Of a stretch of DNA of 37,576 nt, positions 1-7,071 are shown one piece after another. This DNA comes from an uncultured Christensenellaceae bacterium. Lineage in GTDB: Bacteria > Bacillota > Clostridia > Christensenellales > Borkfalkiaceae. Each line of letters begins with the position of its first letter. Positions within the stretch are counted from its first letter, which is position 1. The notes under the pieces are model-generated. The model made no database searches. It was given only the letters and a program-made list of their open reading frames with translations, and was not told the DNA's origin. Location: contig CAJUKJ010000012.1 of the NCBI GenBank assembly GCA_910587365.1, forward strand, positions 1 through 37,576, in the 5' to 3' direction. The translations under genes and the position numbers were made by a program.

Positions 1-896
1 TTCATTGCGGCTACCTGCTTAGCCACTTCATCCTGCAAGTTTTCGCTCTTCTTCTCGATGCCCTCGCCCATTTCAAAACGTGCAAATTTTACAACCTTGA
101 ATTTTGAACCGATGACTGCGGAAACCTTCTGGCTGTCGTCCTTTACGAAAGGCTGGTCTAAAAGGCAGTTGTCCTGATAGAACTTGCCCAATTTACCCGA
201 AACGATTTTTTCAAGAATTTCCTTGGGCTTATTAGCGTTTTTGGGGTCGTTCTGCATCTGGACGAGCATTATTTCCTTTTCCTTTTCCAAAACCTCGGCG
301 GGAACTTCCGCTTCGGTCAGATAGGAAGGCTTTGAAGCCGCAATTTGAAGGGCAACGTCGTGAAGGGTATCTTCCGAACCTGCCTTGAAGTCGCTTGCTT
401 CAACCATAACGCCGACTTTTCCGCCCATATGGATATAAGTTTCGATTTTATTCTTAGTTTCAAAAATAACAAATCTGCGGATAGATATCTTTTCGCCGAT
501 AATAGCGGTCTGGTTGGTAATAAAATCTTTAACGGTGCCGTCGCCGAGCTTGCAAGCGTTGAGCGCGTCAACGTCTGCGGGCTTATTTTCCGCAACAACT
601 TTTGCAACCGAATCAACTATATCGTGGAACTTTTCCCCACGGGATACGAAATCGCTTTCGCAGTTGATTTCAAGCAAAACGCCTAAACCGCATTTGTCGC
701 AAACGTATGCGCCGACTACGCCCTCGGCAGCAATTCTGCCTTCCTTTTTAACGGCTTTTGCAATGCCGCGTTCCCTTAAAAGGTCGGCAGCCTTTTCCAT
801 ATCGCCGTCTGCGTCGGTAAGTGCCTTTTTACATTCCAACATACCTGCGCCGCTCTTTTCGCGCAGTGCCATTACGTCTTTTGCCGTGAACGCCAT
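1..896 (-). CDS. tsf: Elongation factor Ts, 3' end cut by window edge
   Basis: EF-Ts is the cytoplasmic guanine-nucleotide exchange factor for EF-Tu. About 298 codons are visible, so only the last few residues can be missing. The N-terminus (MAFTAKDVMALREKSGAGML, then ECKKAL) is the UBA-like EF-Tu-binding domain. The core carries INCESDFVSRGEKF, the form of the NCETDF motif that contacts EF-Tu. The ATG at 894-896 is preceded by GAGGAGG-type ribosome-site bases inside the 3' end of rpsB, and only 3 nt separate the two genes, so they are one translationally linked operon, the usual rpsB-tsf order. A small oddity is CDKC just before the core motif; it is probably not a metal site. Identification is secure; the C-terminus is unseen. 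Confidence 0.97.
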   Translation of the reverse strand, partial: MAFTAKDVMALREKSGAGMLECKKALTDADGDMEKAADLLRERGIAKAVKKEGRIAAEGVVGAYVCDKCGLGVLLEINCESDFVSRGEKFHDIVDSVAKVVAENKPADVDALNACKLGDGTVKDFITNQTAIIGEKISIRRFVIFETKNKIETYIHMGGKVGVMVEASDFKAGSEDTLHDVALQIAASKPSYLTEAEVPAEVLEKEKEIMLVQMQNDPKNANKPKEILEKIVSGKLGKFYQDNCLLDQPFVKDDSQKVSAVIGSKFKVVKFARFEMGEGIEKKSENLQDEVAKQVAAM

Positions 897-899
897 AAA

Positions 900-1688
900 T
901 TAAACCTCCTCGGACTGAGCTTCTTCCGGAACTTCCTCAGCCGCTACTACTTCCTCGATAGAAACGGGTTCGCCCTCTTCTTCGGGAACTTCGAGTACGG
1001 GCGTTTCGCCCTGGTTTGCCTCGATAACAGCGTTTGCAATTACCGAAGATATAAGCTTAACCGCACGGATAGCGTCATCGTTACCGGGAATTACGCAGTC
1101 GATAACGTCGGGGTCGCAGTTCGTGTCGGTAATAGCCACGATGGGAATATTGAGCTTTCTTGCCTCTTTTACGGCAATTTCCTCATTGTGGGGGTCAACG
1201 ATGAACATAACGCCGGGAAGCTTGTTCATATCCCTGATACCGTTGAGGTTGGTTTGAAGCTTGGACATTTCTTCCTTTAATTTTGCAACTTCCTTTTTGG
1301 GAAGAAGGTCAAATTCGCCGTTTGCTTCCATTTTTTCAAGCTTGACCATTCTGTCGATACGCGAACGGATAGTCTTGAAGTTGGTAAGCGTACCGCCGAG
1401 CCAACGCGAATTTACATAGTACATACCGCAACGCTCCGCCTCTTCCTTAACGGCGTCCTGAGCCTGCTTTTTAGTACCTACGAAAAGAACGCTTTTGCCG
1501 TCCTTAACCGCTTCAACGACGTACTTGTAAGCTTCCTCGACAAGACCTACGGTAATTTGCAAGTCGATAATATGGATATCGTTGCGTGCCGCATAAATGT
1601 ACTTGCCCATTTTGGGGTTCCACTTTCTCGTCTGATGCCCGAAGTGTACGCCCGCTTCGAGCAGTTGTTTCATTGTTATAACTGCCAT
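900..1688 (-). CDS. rpsB: 30S ribosomal protein S2
   Basis: S2 of the small ribosomal subunit, 262 aa. The start MAVITMKQLLEAGVHFGHQT and the segments WNPKMGKYIYAARNDIHIIDL, SRWLGGTLTNFKTI and PIVAITDTNCDPDVIDCVIPGNDDA are family signatures. The last 30 or so residues form a strongly acidic tail (many Glu), longer than in many relatives. The start is fixed by GGAGG six nt before the ATG. It is the first gene of the rpsB-tsf operon and is read from a strong promoter about 120 nt upstream, leaving a leader of about 110 nt that may hold regulatory structure. Confidence 0.98.
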   Translation of the reverse strand: MAVITMKQLLEAGVHFGHQTRKWNPKMGKYIYAARNDIHIIDLQITVGLVEEAYKYVVEAVKDGKSVLFVGTKKQAQDAVKEEAERCGMYYVNSRWLGGTLTNFKTIRSRIDRMVKLEKMEANGEFDLLPKKEVAKLKEEMSKLQTNLNGIRDMNKLPGVMFIVDPHNEEIAVKEARKLNIPIVAITDTNCDPDVIDCVIPGNDDAIRAVKLISSVIANAVIEANQGETPVLEVPEEEGEPVSIEEVVAAEEVPEEAQSEEV

Positions 1689-1806
1689 TTTAATTCCTCC
1701 GTTTACCTCCCCGTAAACGCAGCTTTAACGGCGTTTATTGCGGCATTGAAAGATTTTACCGCCACGGAACGCCCGCTTTACGGGTGTGAATTTTTATAGC
1801 CTTAGT

Positions 1807-1835
1807 ATTTTAGCAAATATTTCCGCGCTTGTAAA
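1807..1835 (-). promoter_or_regulatory. Sigma-A type promoter of rpsB-tsf
   Basis: On the minus strand, TTTACA (1830-1835), 17 bp, then TAAAAT (1807-1812). The predicted start near 1800 leaves a leader of about 110 nt before rpsB. The leader holds a small hairpin (CCCG/CGGG near 1770-1782) and a possible AACGC/GCGTT pairing near the ribosome site. Confidence 0.75.
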
Positions 1836-1858
1836 GCGAAAAAACGGCATTAATAACA

Positions 1859-1888
1859 AAAATATCGCCGTCGGCGCGGCGATATTTT
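1859..1888 (-). terminator. Intrinsic terminator after the lipoprotein gene
   Basis: Stem AATATCGCCG (1861-1870) pairs with CGGCGATATT (1877-1886) around a 6-nt loop. On the minus strand it is followed by TTTTTGTTATT. It lies 9 nt after the stop of the lipoprotein gene and upstream of the rpsB promoter, so it insulates the operon. Confidence 0.85.
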
Positions 1889-1897
1889 AACGCTTTA

Positions 1898-2656
1898 TTA
1901 TTTTAAACCGACAAATTCGGAAAATATAGTTTCAACCTGGCTTGCCACCGGAGTATGGTCATACGTTAAAGTAAGTATGTACGTCTTTTCTCCCGACGTA
2001 AGAATCATCTGTTCCTGATGAATGTCTTTTCCACTTAACGAATAATTGTAGACAATGTGTACGCGGTCGTACCCGAGGTATTTGGATTTGTCTACCTTAC
2101 AGTCGGTAAACTGTACGGAATAACCCGACTGTTCATACGCCTCGGTAATTGTGTTTTTGAATTTCCTTGCAGAAGCAGTAAAATAGGAATTGTTCTTACT
2201 TTCGGATACAAGGTTGATGTTTGAGGAGTTAGCGGCATTCCTAAACGCGACTTCTGCGCCCTGCACCGTGAATCTGCTCCACGAGGAAGGCACAACAAAC
2301 TTGCAGTCCGAATTTTTATAAGACACGTAGTTCTTGGGCGTATTAACGGTAACGTTGCATTCCGCATAAATCCCTTCGTCGTCGGGGGAATATACCTTTA
2401 CCACTGCCGTCCCGGCAGTCAATGCGGTTAAAACACCTTTTTCATAGCTGACGACCGTGCTGTCCGATATTGATATTTTTACCCTTGCGTTTTCGGGTTG
2501 AACGGTGCATTTAAACCCTTGGGATGCGTTACTTTCCAAAGTAACCGACGTTTCGTTAAACTCGATACTTTCCGCTTTAACGCCGCACGCGGTAAATGCA
2601 AAGCATGACAACGCGGCGAATATGGTTAAAACAAAAGCAATAATAAATTTTTTCAT
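1898..2656 (-). CDS. Secreted lipoprotein with a bacterial Ig-like (Big_2) domain
   Basis: A 252-aa exported protein. The N-terminus is basic and then hydrophobic, ending in FAFTACG, a usable lipobox with Cys as the lipid-anchor residue. Residues about 30-105 fit a Big_2 Ig-like fold (SIEFNETSVTLE, then TVVSYEKGVLTALTAGTAVV). The C-terminal 145 residues form a second beta-rich domain of unknown function that starts NYVSYKNSDCKFVVPSSW. I chose the ATG at 2654-2656: AAGGATAA lies about 8 nt upstream, whereas the GTG two codons earlier abuts that site. It has its own consensus promoter and its own terminator. It is probably a surface protein; the ligand is unknown. Confidence 0.85.
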   Translation of the reverse strand: MKKFIIAFVLTIFAALSCFAFTACGVKAESIEFNETSVTLESNASQGFKCTVQPENARVKISISDSTVVSYEKGVLTALTAGTAVVKVYSPDDEGIYAECNVTVNTPKNYVSYKNSDCKFVVPSSWSRFTVQGAEVAFRNAANSSNINLVSESKNNSYFTASARKFKNTITEAYEQSGYSVQFTDCKVDKSKYLGYDRVHIVYNYSLSGKDIHQEQMILTSGEKTYILTLTYDHTPVASQVETIFSEFVGLK

Positions 2657-2698
2657 TCCCACTTATCCTTATTAATTATTAATCCTTGCTTGTTTATT

Positions 2699-2727
2699 AT
2701 TATAAAACATAATTGGCAAATTGTCAA
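2699..2727 (-). promoter_or_regulatory. Consensus promoter of the lipoprotein gene
   Basis: Minus strand TTGACA (2722-2727), 17 bp, TATAAT (2699-2704): a perfect sigma-A match. The leader is about 36 nt and ends in AAGGATAA before the ATG. Confidence 0.88.
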
Positions 2728-2780
2728 GACATGATTTACGCAATGCGCATTCAGGCATAAACGCGGTTGTAGGCGATTGA

Positions 2781-2809
2781 TTGACAATTTTTGCCTTTAT
2801 AACTATAAT
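2781..2809 (+). promoter_or_regulatory. Consensus promoter of the SDR gene, giving a very short leader
   Basis: TTGACA (2781-2786), 17 bp, TATAAT (2804-2809): a perfect match. The predicted +1 at about 2816 lies only about 6 nt before the ATG at 2822, and there is no Shine-Dalgarno sequence. The promoter also rules out the in-frame start at 2777, which would lie upstream of the transcript. Confidence 0.85.
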
Positions 2810-2821
2810 ATTTTACGCATT

Positions 2822-3592
2822 ATGAAAAAAGTTGTTATTATTACGGGAGCTACAAGCGGCATAGGGCTTGCAACCGCAAAGCTGTTCACAGAAAAAGGAT
2901 TTACCGTTTACGGGGTTGCACGTAAAAAATATGCCGGCAACGGTTTTTACTGCTATTCCGCAGACGTTACCGATTACGCAGCTATGGAAAGCGTTTTTAA
3001 AGACGTATACGAAAAGGAAAAACGCATCGACGTAGTCGTCAATAACGCAGGCTTCGGCGTTGCGGGGGCTATGGAAGAAACCTCGGCAGAGAGCATACGG
3101 CAACTTACAGAAGTCAACCTTACCTCGCTTTGCGTGCTTTGCGGGAAAGTTATACCGTATATGAAAAACAGCGGCGGACGGATTGTCAACGTTTCGTCAG
3201 TGGGTGGAATTATGCCCCTGCCCTATCAGGCGGTTTATTCCGCTACCAAAGCGGGCGTCGAGATTTTTTCGCGCGCGCTCGCAAACGAGGTTAAGCCGTA
3301 TAATATCAAAGTAACAGCCGTTTTGCCCGGCGATACGAAAACGGGGTTTACCGCCGCAAGGAAAATCGAAGGCAGTAACGAAAGGGCATATAGGTCGATA
3401 AAGAAAATGGAGCGCGACGAACAGCGCGGTACAAGCCCAGAACGCGTTGCAAAGATAATATATAAATTGGCAAAAAGAAGAAACCCGCCGTTGCGGGTTT
3501 CGGTTGGGTTTATTTCAAAGCTCGAAGTATTTTTAAACCGTCTGCTTCCCGTGCGGTTTATCAACTTTATTATCGGGAAATTATACGGCTGA
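2822..3592 (+). CDS. Short-chain dehydrogenase/reductase (classical SDR)
   Basis: A 256-aa cytoplasmic NAD(P)-dependent oxidoreductase. It shows the Rossmann motif TGATSGIG near residue 9, NNAG near 83, the catalytic Ser in NVSSVGG, and YSATKAG, the YxxxK catalytic pair. The substrate cannot be told from sequence; the overall shape resembles dehydrogenases acting on acyl chains or sterols. The gene stands alone between the lipoprotein and DUF1292. I start it at ATG 2822 (MKKVVIITGATSG) because the promoter lies at 2781-2809. With almost no leader and no ribosome-binding site, it is a candidate for near-leaderless translation. Confidence 0.92.
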   Translation: MKKVVIITGATSGIGLATAKLFTEKGFTVYGVARKKYAGNGFYCYSADVTDYAAMESVFKDVYEKEKRIDVVVNNAGFGVAGAMEETSAESIRQLTEVNLTSLCVLCGKVIPYMKNSGGRIVNVSSVGGIMPLPYQAVYSATKAGVEIFSRALANEVKPYNIKVTAVLPGDTKTGFTAARKIEGSNERAYRSIKKMERDEQRGTSPERVAKIIYKLAKRRNPPLRVSVGFISKLEVFLNRLLPVRFINFIIGKLYG

Positions 3593-3604
3593 AATAAACA
3601 TATC

Positions 3605-3645
3605 AACTTGGTTTTCGCAACATTGCGAAGCTTATAAACCAAGTT
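3605..3645 (+). terminator. Terminator between the convergent SDR and DUF1292 genes
   Basis: AACTTGGTTT (3605-3614) pairs with AAACCAAGTT (3636-3645), with an inner TTCGCAA/TTGCGAA pairing. It is followed on the plus strand by TTAGTTTTCG and lies 12 nt after the SDR stop. It directly abuts the DUF1292 stop, so it may serve both strands. Confidence 0.7.
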
Positions 3646-3957
3646 TTAGTTTTCGTCCGTGTAGACTTCTTCGCCTTCGACCTCCTGCTGGTAGAAGTCG
3701 AAAATCTCCTGCAAAAGGTTTTCGTCCTCGATAGGCTCTAAAGTTTCCTCCTCTTCGTTTAAACGGAATATGACGACTTCGTCCTCGGCGATTTCTTCGT
3801 CGGGTTCGGCAGCAAGAAGCAACGTGTACTTGACCCCTTTATATTCTGTAACGTCCAAAAGTTTGAAATTGATAACTTTTCCCTCTTCGTCGATTAGCTC
3901 GATAAGTCCGTTGTCAAGCTCTTCCTCGTTGACGTCGTTAAGCTCTTTTTCGCTCAT
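3646..3957 (-). CDS. DUF1292 family acidic protein (YrzB-like)
   Basis: A 103-aa very acidic protein. The core ELIDEEGKVINFKLLDVTEYKGVKYTLLL, followed by an EEEETL stretch, is typical of DUF1292, whose molecular role is unknown. In Firmicutes this family regularly follows ruvX, as it does here. The ATG at 3955-3957 follows AAGGAG at good spacing. An in-frame extension of nine codons upstream (MREKTRRIK) lacks such a site and is rejected. The gap to ruvX is 95 nt, which could hold a separate promoter; I saw no convincing one. Confidence 0.85.
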   Translation of the reverse strand: MSEKELNDVNEEELDNGLIELIDEEGKVINFKLLDVTEYKGVKYTLLLAAEPDEEIAEDEVVIFRLNEEEETLEPIEDENLLQEIFDFYQQEVEGEEVYTDEN

Positions 3958-4052
3958 TTTAATTCTCCTTGTTTTTTCACGCAATATTTTTTGCCGTCAG
4001 ATAGCTGTACGGCTTGCCCTGTCGATACGCCGTTATTTTTTAGCCGTTTCGC

Positions 4053-4475
4053 CTACTTTGTTGACTTTATTTTTGCAAGATATCCGTCGAGTATATTTGC
4101 CGCGGCAAGCGCGTCAACGTAGTTTTTGCGCTTTTCACGGCGCATTCCTTCAAAAATAAGTACCTCGTGCGCCATTCGGGTGGTAAACCGCTCGTCCTCG
4201 CATATTACGGGTATAGAGGTCTGTTCCTTTAAAGCGTCGATAAAGCGTTGGGTCTTTTCGGTCTGTATTGCCTCGGTTCCGTCGAAATTGACGGGAAGCC
4301 CGCAAATTATTGCCGTTGCACCCTTTTCGTTTGCAATTTTTACAAGCGCGGCTACGTCTTCTTTAAAGCCCTTGCGGAAATACGTCTGCGATGGCAGGGC
4401 ATAAGTATTGAAGGGGTCTGAAATGGCAACGCCTATACGCTTATCGCCTATGTCGAACGCAACGTATCTTTCCAT
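4053..4475 (-). CDS. ruvX: YqgF/RuvX family putative pre-16S rRNA nuclease / Holliday junction resolvase
   Basis: A 140-aa RNase H-fold nuclease. YVAFDIGDKRIGVAISDP carries the first catalytic Asp, CGLPVNFDG follows, ICEDERFTT carries the Glu region, and DALAAANILDGYL the last Asp. Family members have been implicated in 5' trimming of 16S rRNA and proposed as resolvases. It precedes DUF1292, as in other Firmicutes. The start at 4475 has no ribosome-binding site; instead TATAAT ends 6 nt before the ATG (see the promoter), which predicts a leaderless mRNA. Confidence 0.93.
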   Translation of the reverse strand: MERYVAFDIGDKRIGVAISDPFNTYALPSQTYFRKGFKEDVAALVKIANEKGATAIICGLPVNFDGTEAIQTEKTQRFIDALKEQTSIPVICEDERFTTRMAHEVLIFEGMRREKRKNYVDALAAANILDGYLAKIKSTK

Positions 4476-4481
4476 AAGCGC

Positions 4482-4510
4482 ATTATATCATATAATTTTT
4501 AAAATTACAA
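4482..4510 (-). promoter_or_regulatory. Promoter of ruvX, predicted leaderless
   Basis: Minus strand TTGTAA (4505-4510), 17 bp, TATAAT (4482-4487), then six nt and the ATG. With the usual spacing, +1 falls on the A of the start codon. Confidence 0.75.
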
Positions 4511-4690
4511 GTATTGCCGTGGGATTTTTAGCGCAACGGTTTACGCGTTAAAAATTTACACGGCATATTTTTACTTAAACAAGATTTGAAATAATAATGC
4601 CGAGAAACGGCAAGGCGGAATTGACTTCAACCGTTAAGCCGTTCCACGGCAGAATACCTCACGGAAAACTTTCCGTGAACTAATATCGAA

Positions 4691-4720
4691 ATATTGCCGC
4701 GTATAAATACGCGGCAATAT
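4691..4720 (-). terminator. Hairpin after the 58-aa protein gene
   Basis: ATATTGCCGCGTA (4691-4703) pairs perfectly with TACGCGGCAATAT (4708-4720) around a 4-nt loop. The minus-strand tail is only moderately T-rich. A second weaker stem-loop (TGCCG/CGGCA followed by TTATTATTT) lies further on, near 4598-4614. The 4504-4690 stretch otherwise holds no gene; 4650-4682 carries a possible diverged copy of the stop-codon hairpin family. Confidence 0.65.
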
Positions 4721-4726
4721 CGGGAA

Positions 4727-4903
4727 TTAGGACTGTGACTGTCCGCCTTCCATTTGTTCGAGCTTACTGTCGATATACTGTTCGGCTTTCTGCATTAAAT
4801 CGTCCTGATTTTTTTTGACGAGATTGCGGAGCTTACAGTTATTAGCGACAATAAGCGCACCGCCCGCCATTCCGAGGGCGACGCCAAAAATAAACTTCTC
4901 CAC
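4727..4903 (-). CDS. Small single-pass membrane protein, 58 aa
   Basis: Starts with GTG at 4901-4903 after AAAGGAG at 6-nt spacing, and ends at TAA 4727-4729. The N-terminal half is a glycine-rich membrane helix (FIFGVALGMAGGALIVANN). The C-terminal half is a charged amphipathic helix (KKNQDDLMQKAEQYIDSKLE) ending in a polar GGQSQS tail. A well-placed ribosome site, coding-like third positions and a following terminator support a real gene. The layout resembles small YtxH-like or envelope-associated proteins, but I do not recognise the family. Confidence 0.75.
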   Translation of the reverse strand: MEKFIFGVALGMAGGALIVANNCKLRNLVKKNQDDLMQKAEQYIDSKLEQMEGGQSQS

Positions 4904-4990
4904 TTTTTTCTCCTTTGCTTCGAGGTGTGAAATAACCTCTGCTATCAGTATGGGCTTAAAATAAAAAGTTTATGACTGTAAAAAATTGTC

Positions 4991-5231
4991 TAAGCGTTCC
5001 GCTTAACCGATGTATCTTAACTACTACACAAGTCGCCGACAAATCGCAAATCAACTATAAGCGTTCCGCTTAACCGATGTATCTTAATTACTACACAAGT
5101 TACCGACAAATTGAAATCAACTATAAGCGTTCCGCTTAACCGATGTATCTTAATTACTATACAAGTTACCGACAAATTGCAAATCAACTATAAGCGTTCC
5201 GCTTAACCGATGTATCTTAATTACTACACAA
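4991..5231. repeat. 67-bp tandem direct repeat, about 3.6 units
   Basis: Units begin with TAAGCGTTCCGCTTAACCGA at 4991, 5058, 5124 and 5191 (periods 67, 66, 67 bp); the last is cut short near 5231. Units are almost identical, with a few substitutions and one 1-bp deletion. Each contains the small palindrome TAAGCG-ttc-CGCTTA. On the minus strand the later units also contain TTGTCG, 17 bp, TAAGAT, a promoter-like pair just before the hairpin. No ORF runs through, because the unit is not consistently a multiple of three. It fills most of the gene-free gap between the 58-aa protein gene and the hydrogenase terminator. Confidence 0.95.
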
Positions 5232-5281
5232 TTATTTAGAGAAACAATAGAACAAAATAATATTTTTCCCGAATTTTAAAA

Positions 5282-5312
5282 AACAGCGGACAACGTGTAG
5301 TTGTCCGCTGTT
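5282..5312 (-). terminator. Terminator of the hydrogenase operon
   Basis: AACAGCGGACAAC (5282-5294) pairs with GTTGTCCGCTGTT (5300-5312). The minus strand continues with a run of T. It lies 14 nt after the hydA stop. Confidence 0.92.
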
Positions 5313-5325
5313 TTATATTACAAAA

Positions 5326-7041
5326 TCAATACTTTTCTCTTTTTGCATATGTAGTATGCAAAAGCTCGTGTGCCTTATGGCTGTTGGGCGAGCCTAAAAA
5401 TTCTTTGTAAATGCTTTCAACTGCGGGGTTCTCGTGCGAGGTGCGCAATTTACTTTCCTTATCGTAGTCGTAAAGTGCCTGCGCGCGTACCGCCTTTAAA
5501 TCAATGGAATTTCTTACCTCGTCGTGGACGTAGGGCTGTCCGCCGCCGTTGATACAGCCGCCGGGGCAAGCCATTATCTCAATAAAGATATAGTCCTTTT
5601 TACCGCTCTTTACTTGCTCTATCACATTTCTTGCGTTGCCGAGTCCGCTTGCCACCGCAACCTTAACGGTCGTTCCGCCGACGGTGTACTCCGCTTCCTT
5701 AACGCCTGCGGTTCCGCGTACTTCCTTAAACTCGATGGGTGCGCCGCTTCCGCCGAGCTTGTAAGCCGCCGTCCTCAACGCCGCTTCCATAACGCCGCCC
5801 GTCGCGCCGAATATCGCGCCCGCACCGCTCGCTTCTTCAAAAGGAGTGTCGAAAGTACTGTCGGGCAAGTTGGCAAAATCGAGACCCGCTTCCTTTATCA
5901 TTTTGGCAAGCTCGCGCGTGGTCAAAGCCGCGTCCGTATAATGCCCCAACTCGTCGCGCGATACCTCGAACTTCTTCGCCGTACAGGGGATAACCGAAAC
6001 CACATAAAGGTTTTCGGGATTGATACCGTGCTTTTCGCAGTAGTAGGTTTTAAGCAATGCCGAAAACATCTCCTGCGGGGATTTACAGGTAGATATGTTG
6101 GGCAGAAGCTCGGGATAGTAATGTTCGGCAAACTTAATCCAACCGGGACAGCAGCTTGTGAACATAGGAGTTTTACCTCCGTTTTTAAGTCTGTCCAAAA
6201 GCTCGTTTGCCTCTTCCATAATGGTAAGGTCGGCGGTAATATCCATATTAAAGCACTTTACGTCGCCGAGCTGTTTTATCGCCGTTACCATTTTACCTTC
6301 TACGTTGGTACCCACGGGCAAGCCGAACGCCTCGCCGAGCGTCGCCCTTACCGACGGAGCGGTAAAGAACACTACCTGCTTGTCAGGGTCAACGATTGCG
6401 CCCCAGACGTCGGCGACCGAACTTTTTTCGTAAAGCGCGCCTACGGGGCAGGCGACCACGCACTGACCGCAGTTAACGCAGGGCGTAAAGGCAAGCGAAA
6501 CGTCGTAGGGAGAACCTATTTCCTTTGCATAGCCCCTGTTTTTAGGTCCAATCGCGCTTATTGTCTGCTGAGAACACGCCGCCACGCAGCGAGTACACAT
6601 AACGCATTTACTGTTATCCCTAACCACCGACGCCGACAGGTCGTCAACGGGTTTTAAGTCGTGGTCGGTACCGAATGCGTCCTCTTCGGCGTTGTATTCC
6701 AAGGCAAGCTTTTGAAGCTCGCAATTCATCGAGCGGACGCAGCTTAAACATTTCTTTTTATGTGTTGAAAGAATGAGTTCGAGCGTCATTTTCCTTGACT
6801 TTCTTACCCTGGGGGTATTGGTACGCACTTCCATTCCCTCGGTAACGGGGTATACGCAGGCGGCTACAAGTCCCCTTGCGCCCGTTGCCTCAACAAGGCA
6901 CATACGGCAAGAACCTACGCACTGTACATCCTTTAAGTAACAAAGGGTGGGTATTCTTATGTTAGCGGCTTTTGCAGCCTGTAATACTGTTGAACCTTCG
7001 GGTACGCTTACGGGTATCCCGTTTATCTTTAAATTAACCAT
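5326..7041 (-). CDS. hydA: [FeFe] hydrogenase catalytic subunit, NADH-linked type
   Basis: A 571-aa cytoplasmic iron-only hydrogenase (group A, HydA/HndD type) that makes or oxidises H2. Domains in order: 2Fe-2S ferredoxin (Cys34, 45, 48, 62); His/Cys cluster (His94, Cys98, 101, 107); two 4Fe-4S clusters (CVMCTRCVAAC near 146 and CVNCGQCVVACP near 188); then the H-cluster domain with TSCCPGW (295-301), PCTAKKFE (352-359) and MACPGGCINGGGQP (490-503). A C-terminal small-subunit-like tail follows. The ATG at 7039-7041 has AAAGGAGT at good spacing, so six upstream in-frame codons are rejected. With hydB and hydC it forms an NAD(H)- and probably ferredoxin-coupled complex; electron bifurcation is inferred from subunit make-up, not shown. 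Confidence 0.96.
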   Translation of the reverse strand: MVNLKINGIPVSVPEGSTVLQAAKAANIRIPTLCYLKDVQCVGSCRMCLVEATGARGLVAACVYPVTEGMEVRTNTPRVRKSRKMTLELILSTHKKKCLSCVRSMNCELQKLALEYNAEEDAFGTDHDLKPVDDLSASVVRDNSKCVMCTRCVAACSQQTISAIGPKNRGYAKEIGSPYDVSLAFTPCVNCGQCVVACPVGALYEKSSVADVWGAIVDPDKQVVFFTAPSVRATLGEAFGLPVGTNVEGKMVTAIKQLGDVKCFNMDITADLTIMEEANELLDRLKNGGKTPMFTSCCPGWIKFAEHYYPELLPNISTCKSPQEMFSALLKTYYCEKHGINPENLYVVSVIPCTAKKFEVSRDELGHYTDAALTTRELAKMIKEAGLDFANLPDSTFDTPFEEASGAGAIFGATGGVMEAALRTAAYKLGGSGAPIEFKEVRGTAGVKEAEYTVGGTTVKVAVASGLGNARNVIEQVKSGKKDYIFIEIMACPGGCINGGGQPYVHDEVRNSIDLKAVRAQALYDYDKESKLRTSHENPAVESIYKEFLGSPNSHKAHELLHTTYAKREKY

Positions 7042-7071
7042 TTTACTCCTTTCGCACAATTCCCAAACTTA

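Noticed and set aside
4991..5231. CRISPR array
   Set aside because: The whole 67-bp unit is repeated, with no unique spacers and no cas genes nearby.
5524..6657. 377-codon ORF on the plus strand opposite hydA
   Set aside because: It is the antisense shadow of a strongly conserved hydrogenase gene, has no ribosome site, and its translation is Arg/Tyr-rich without domains.
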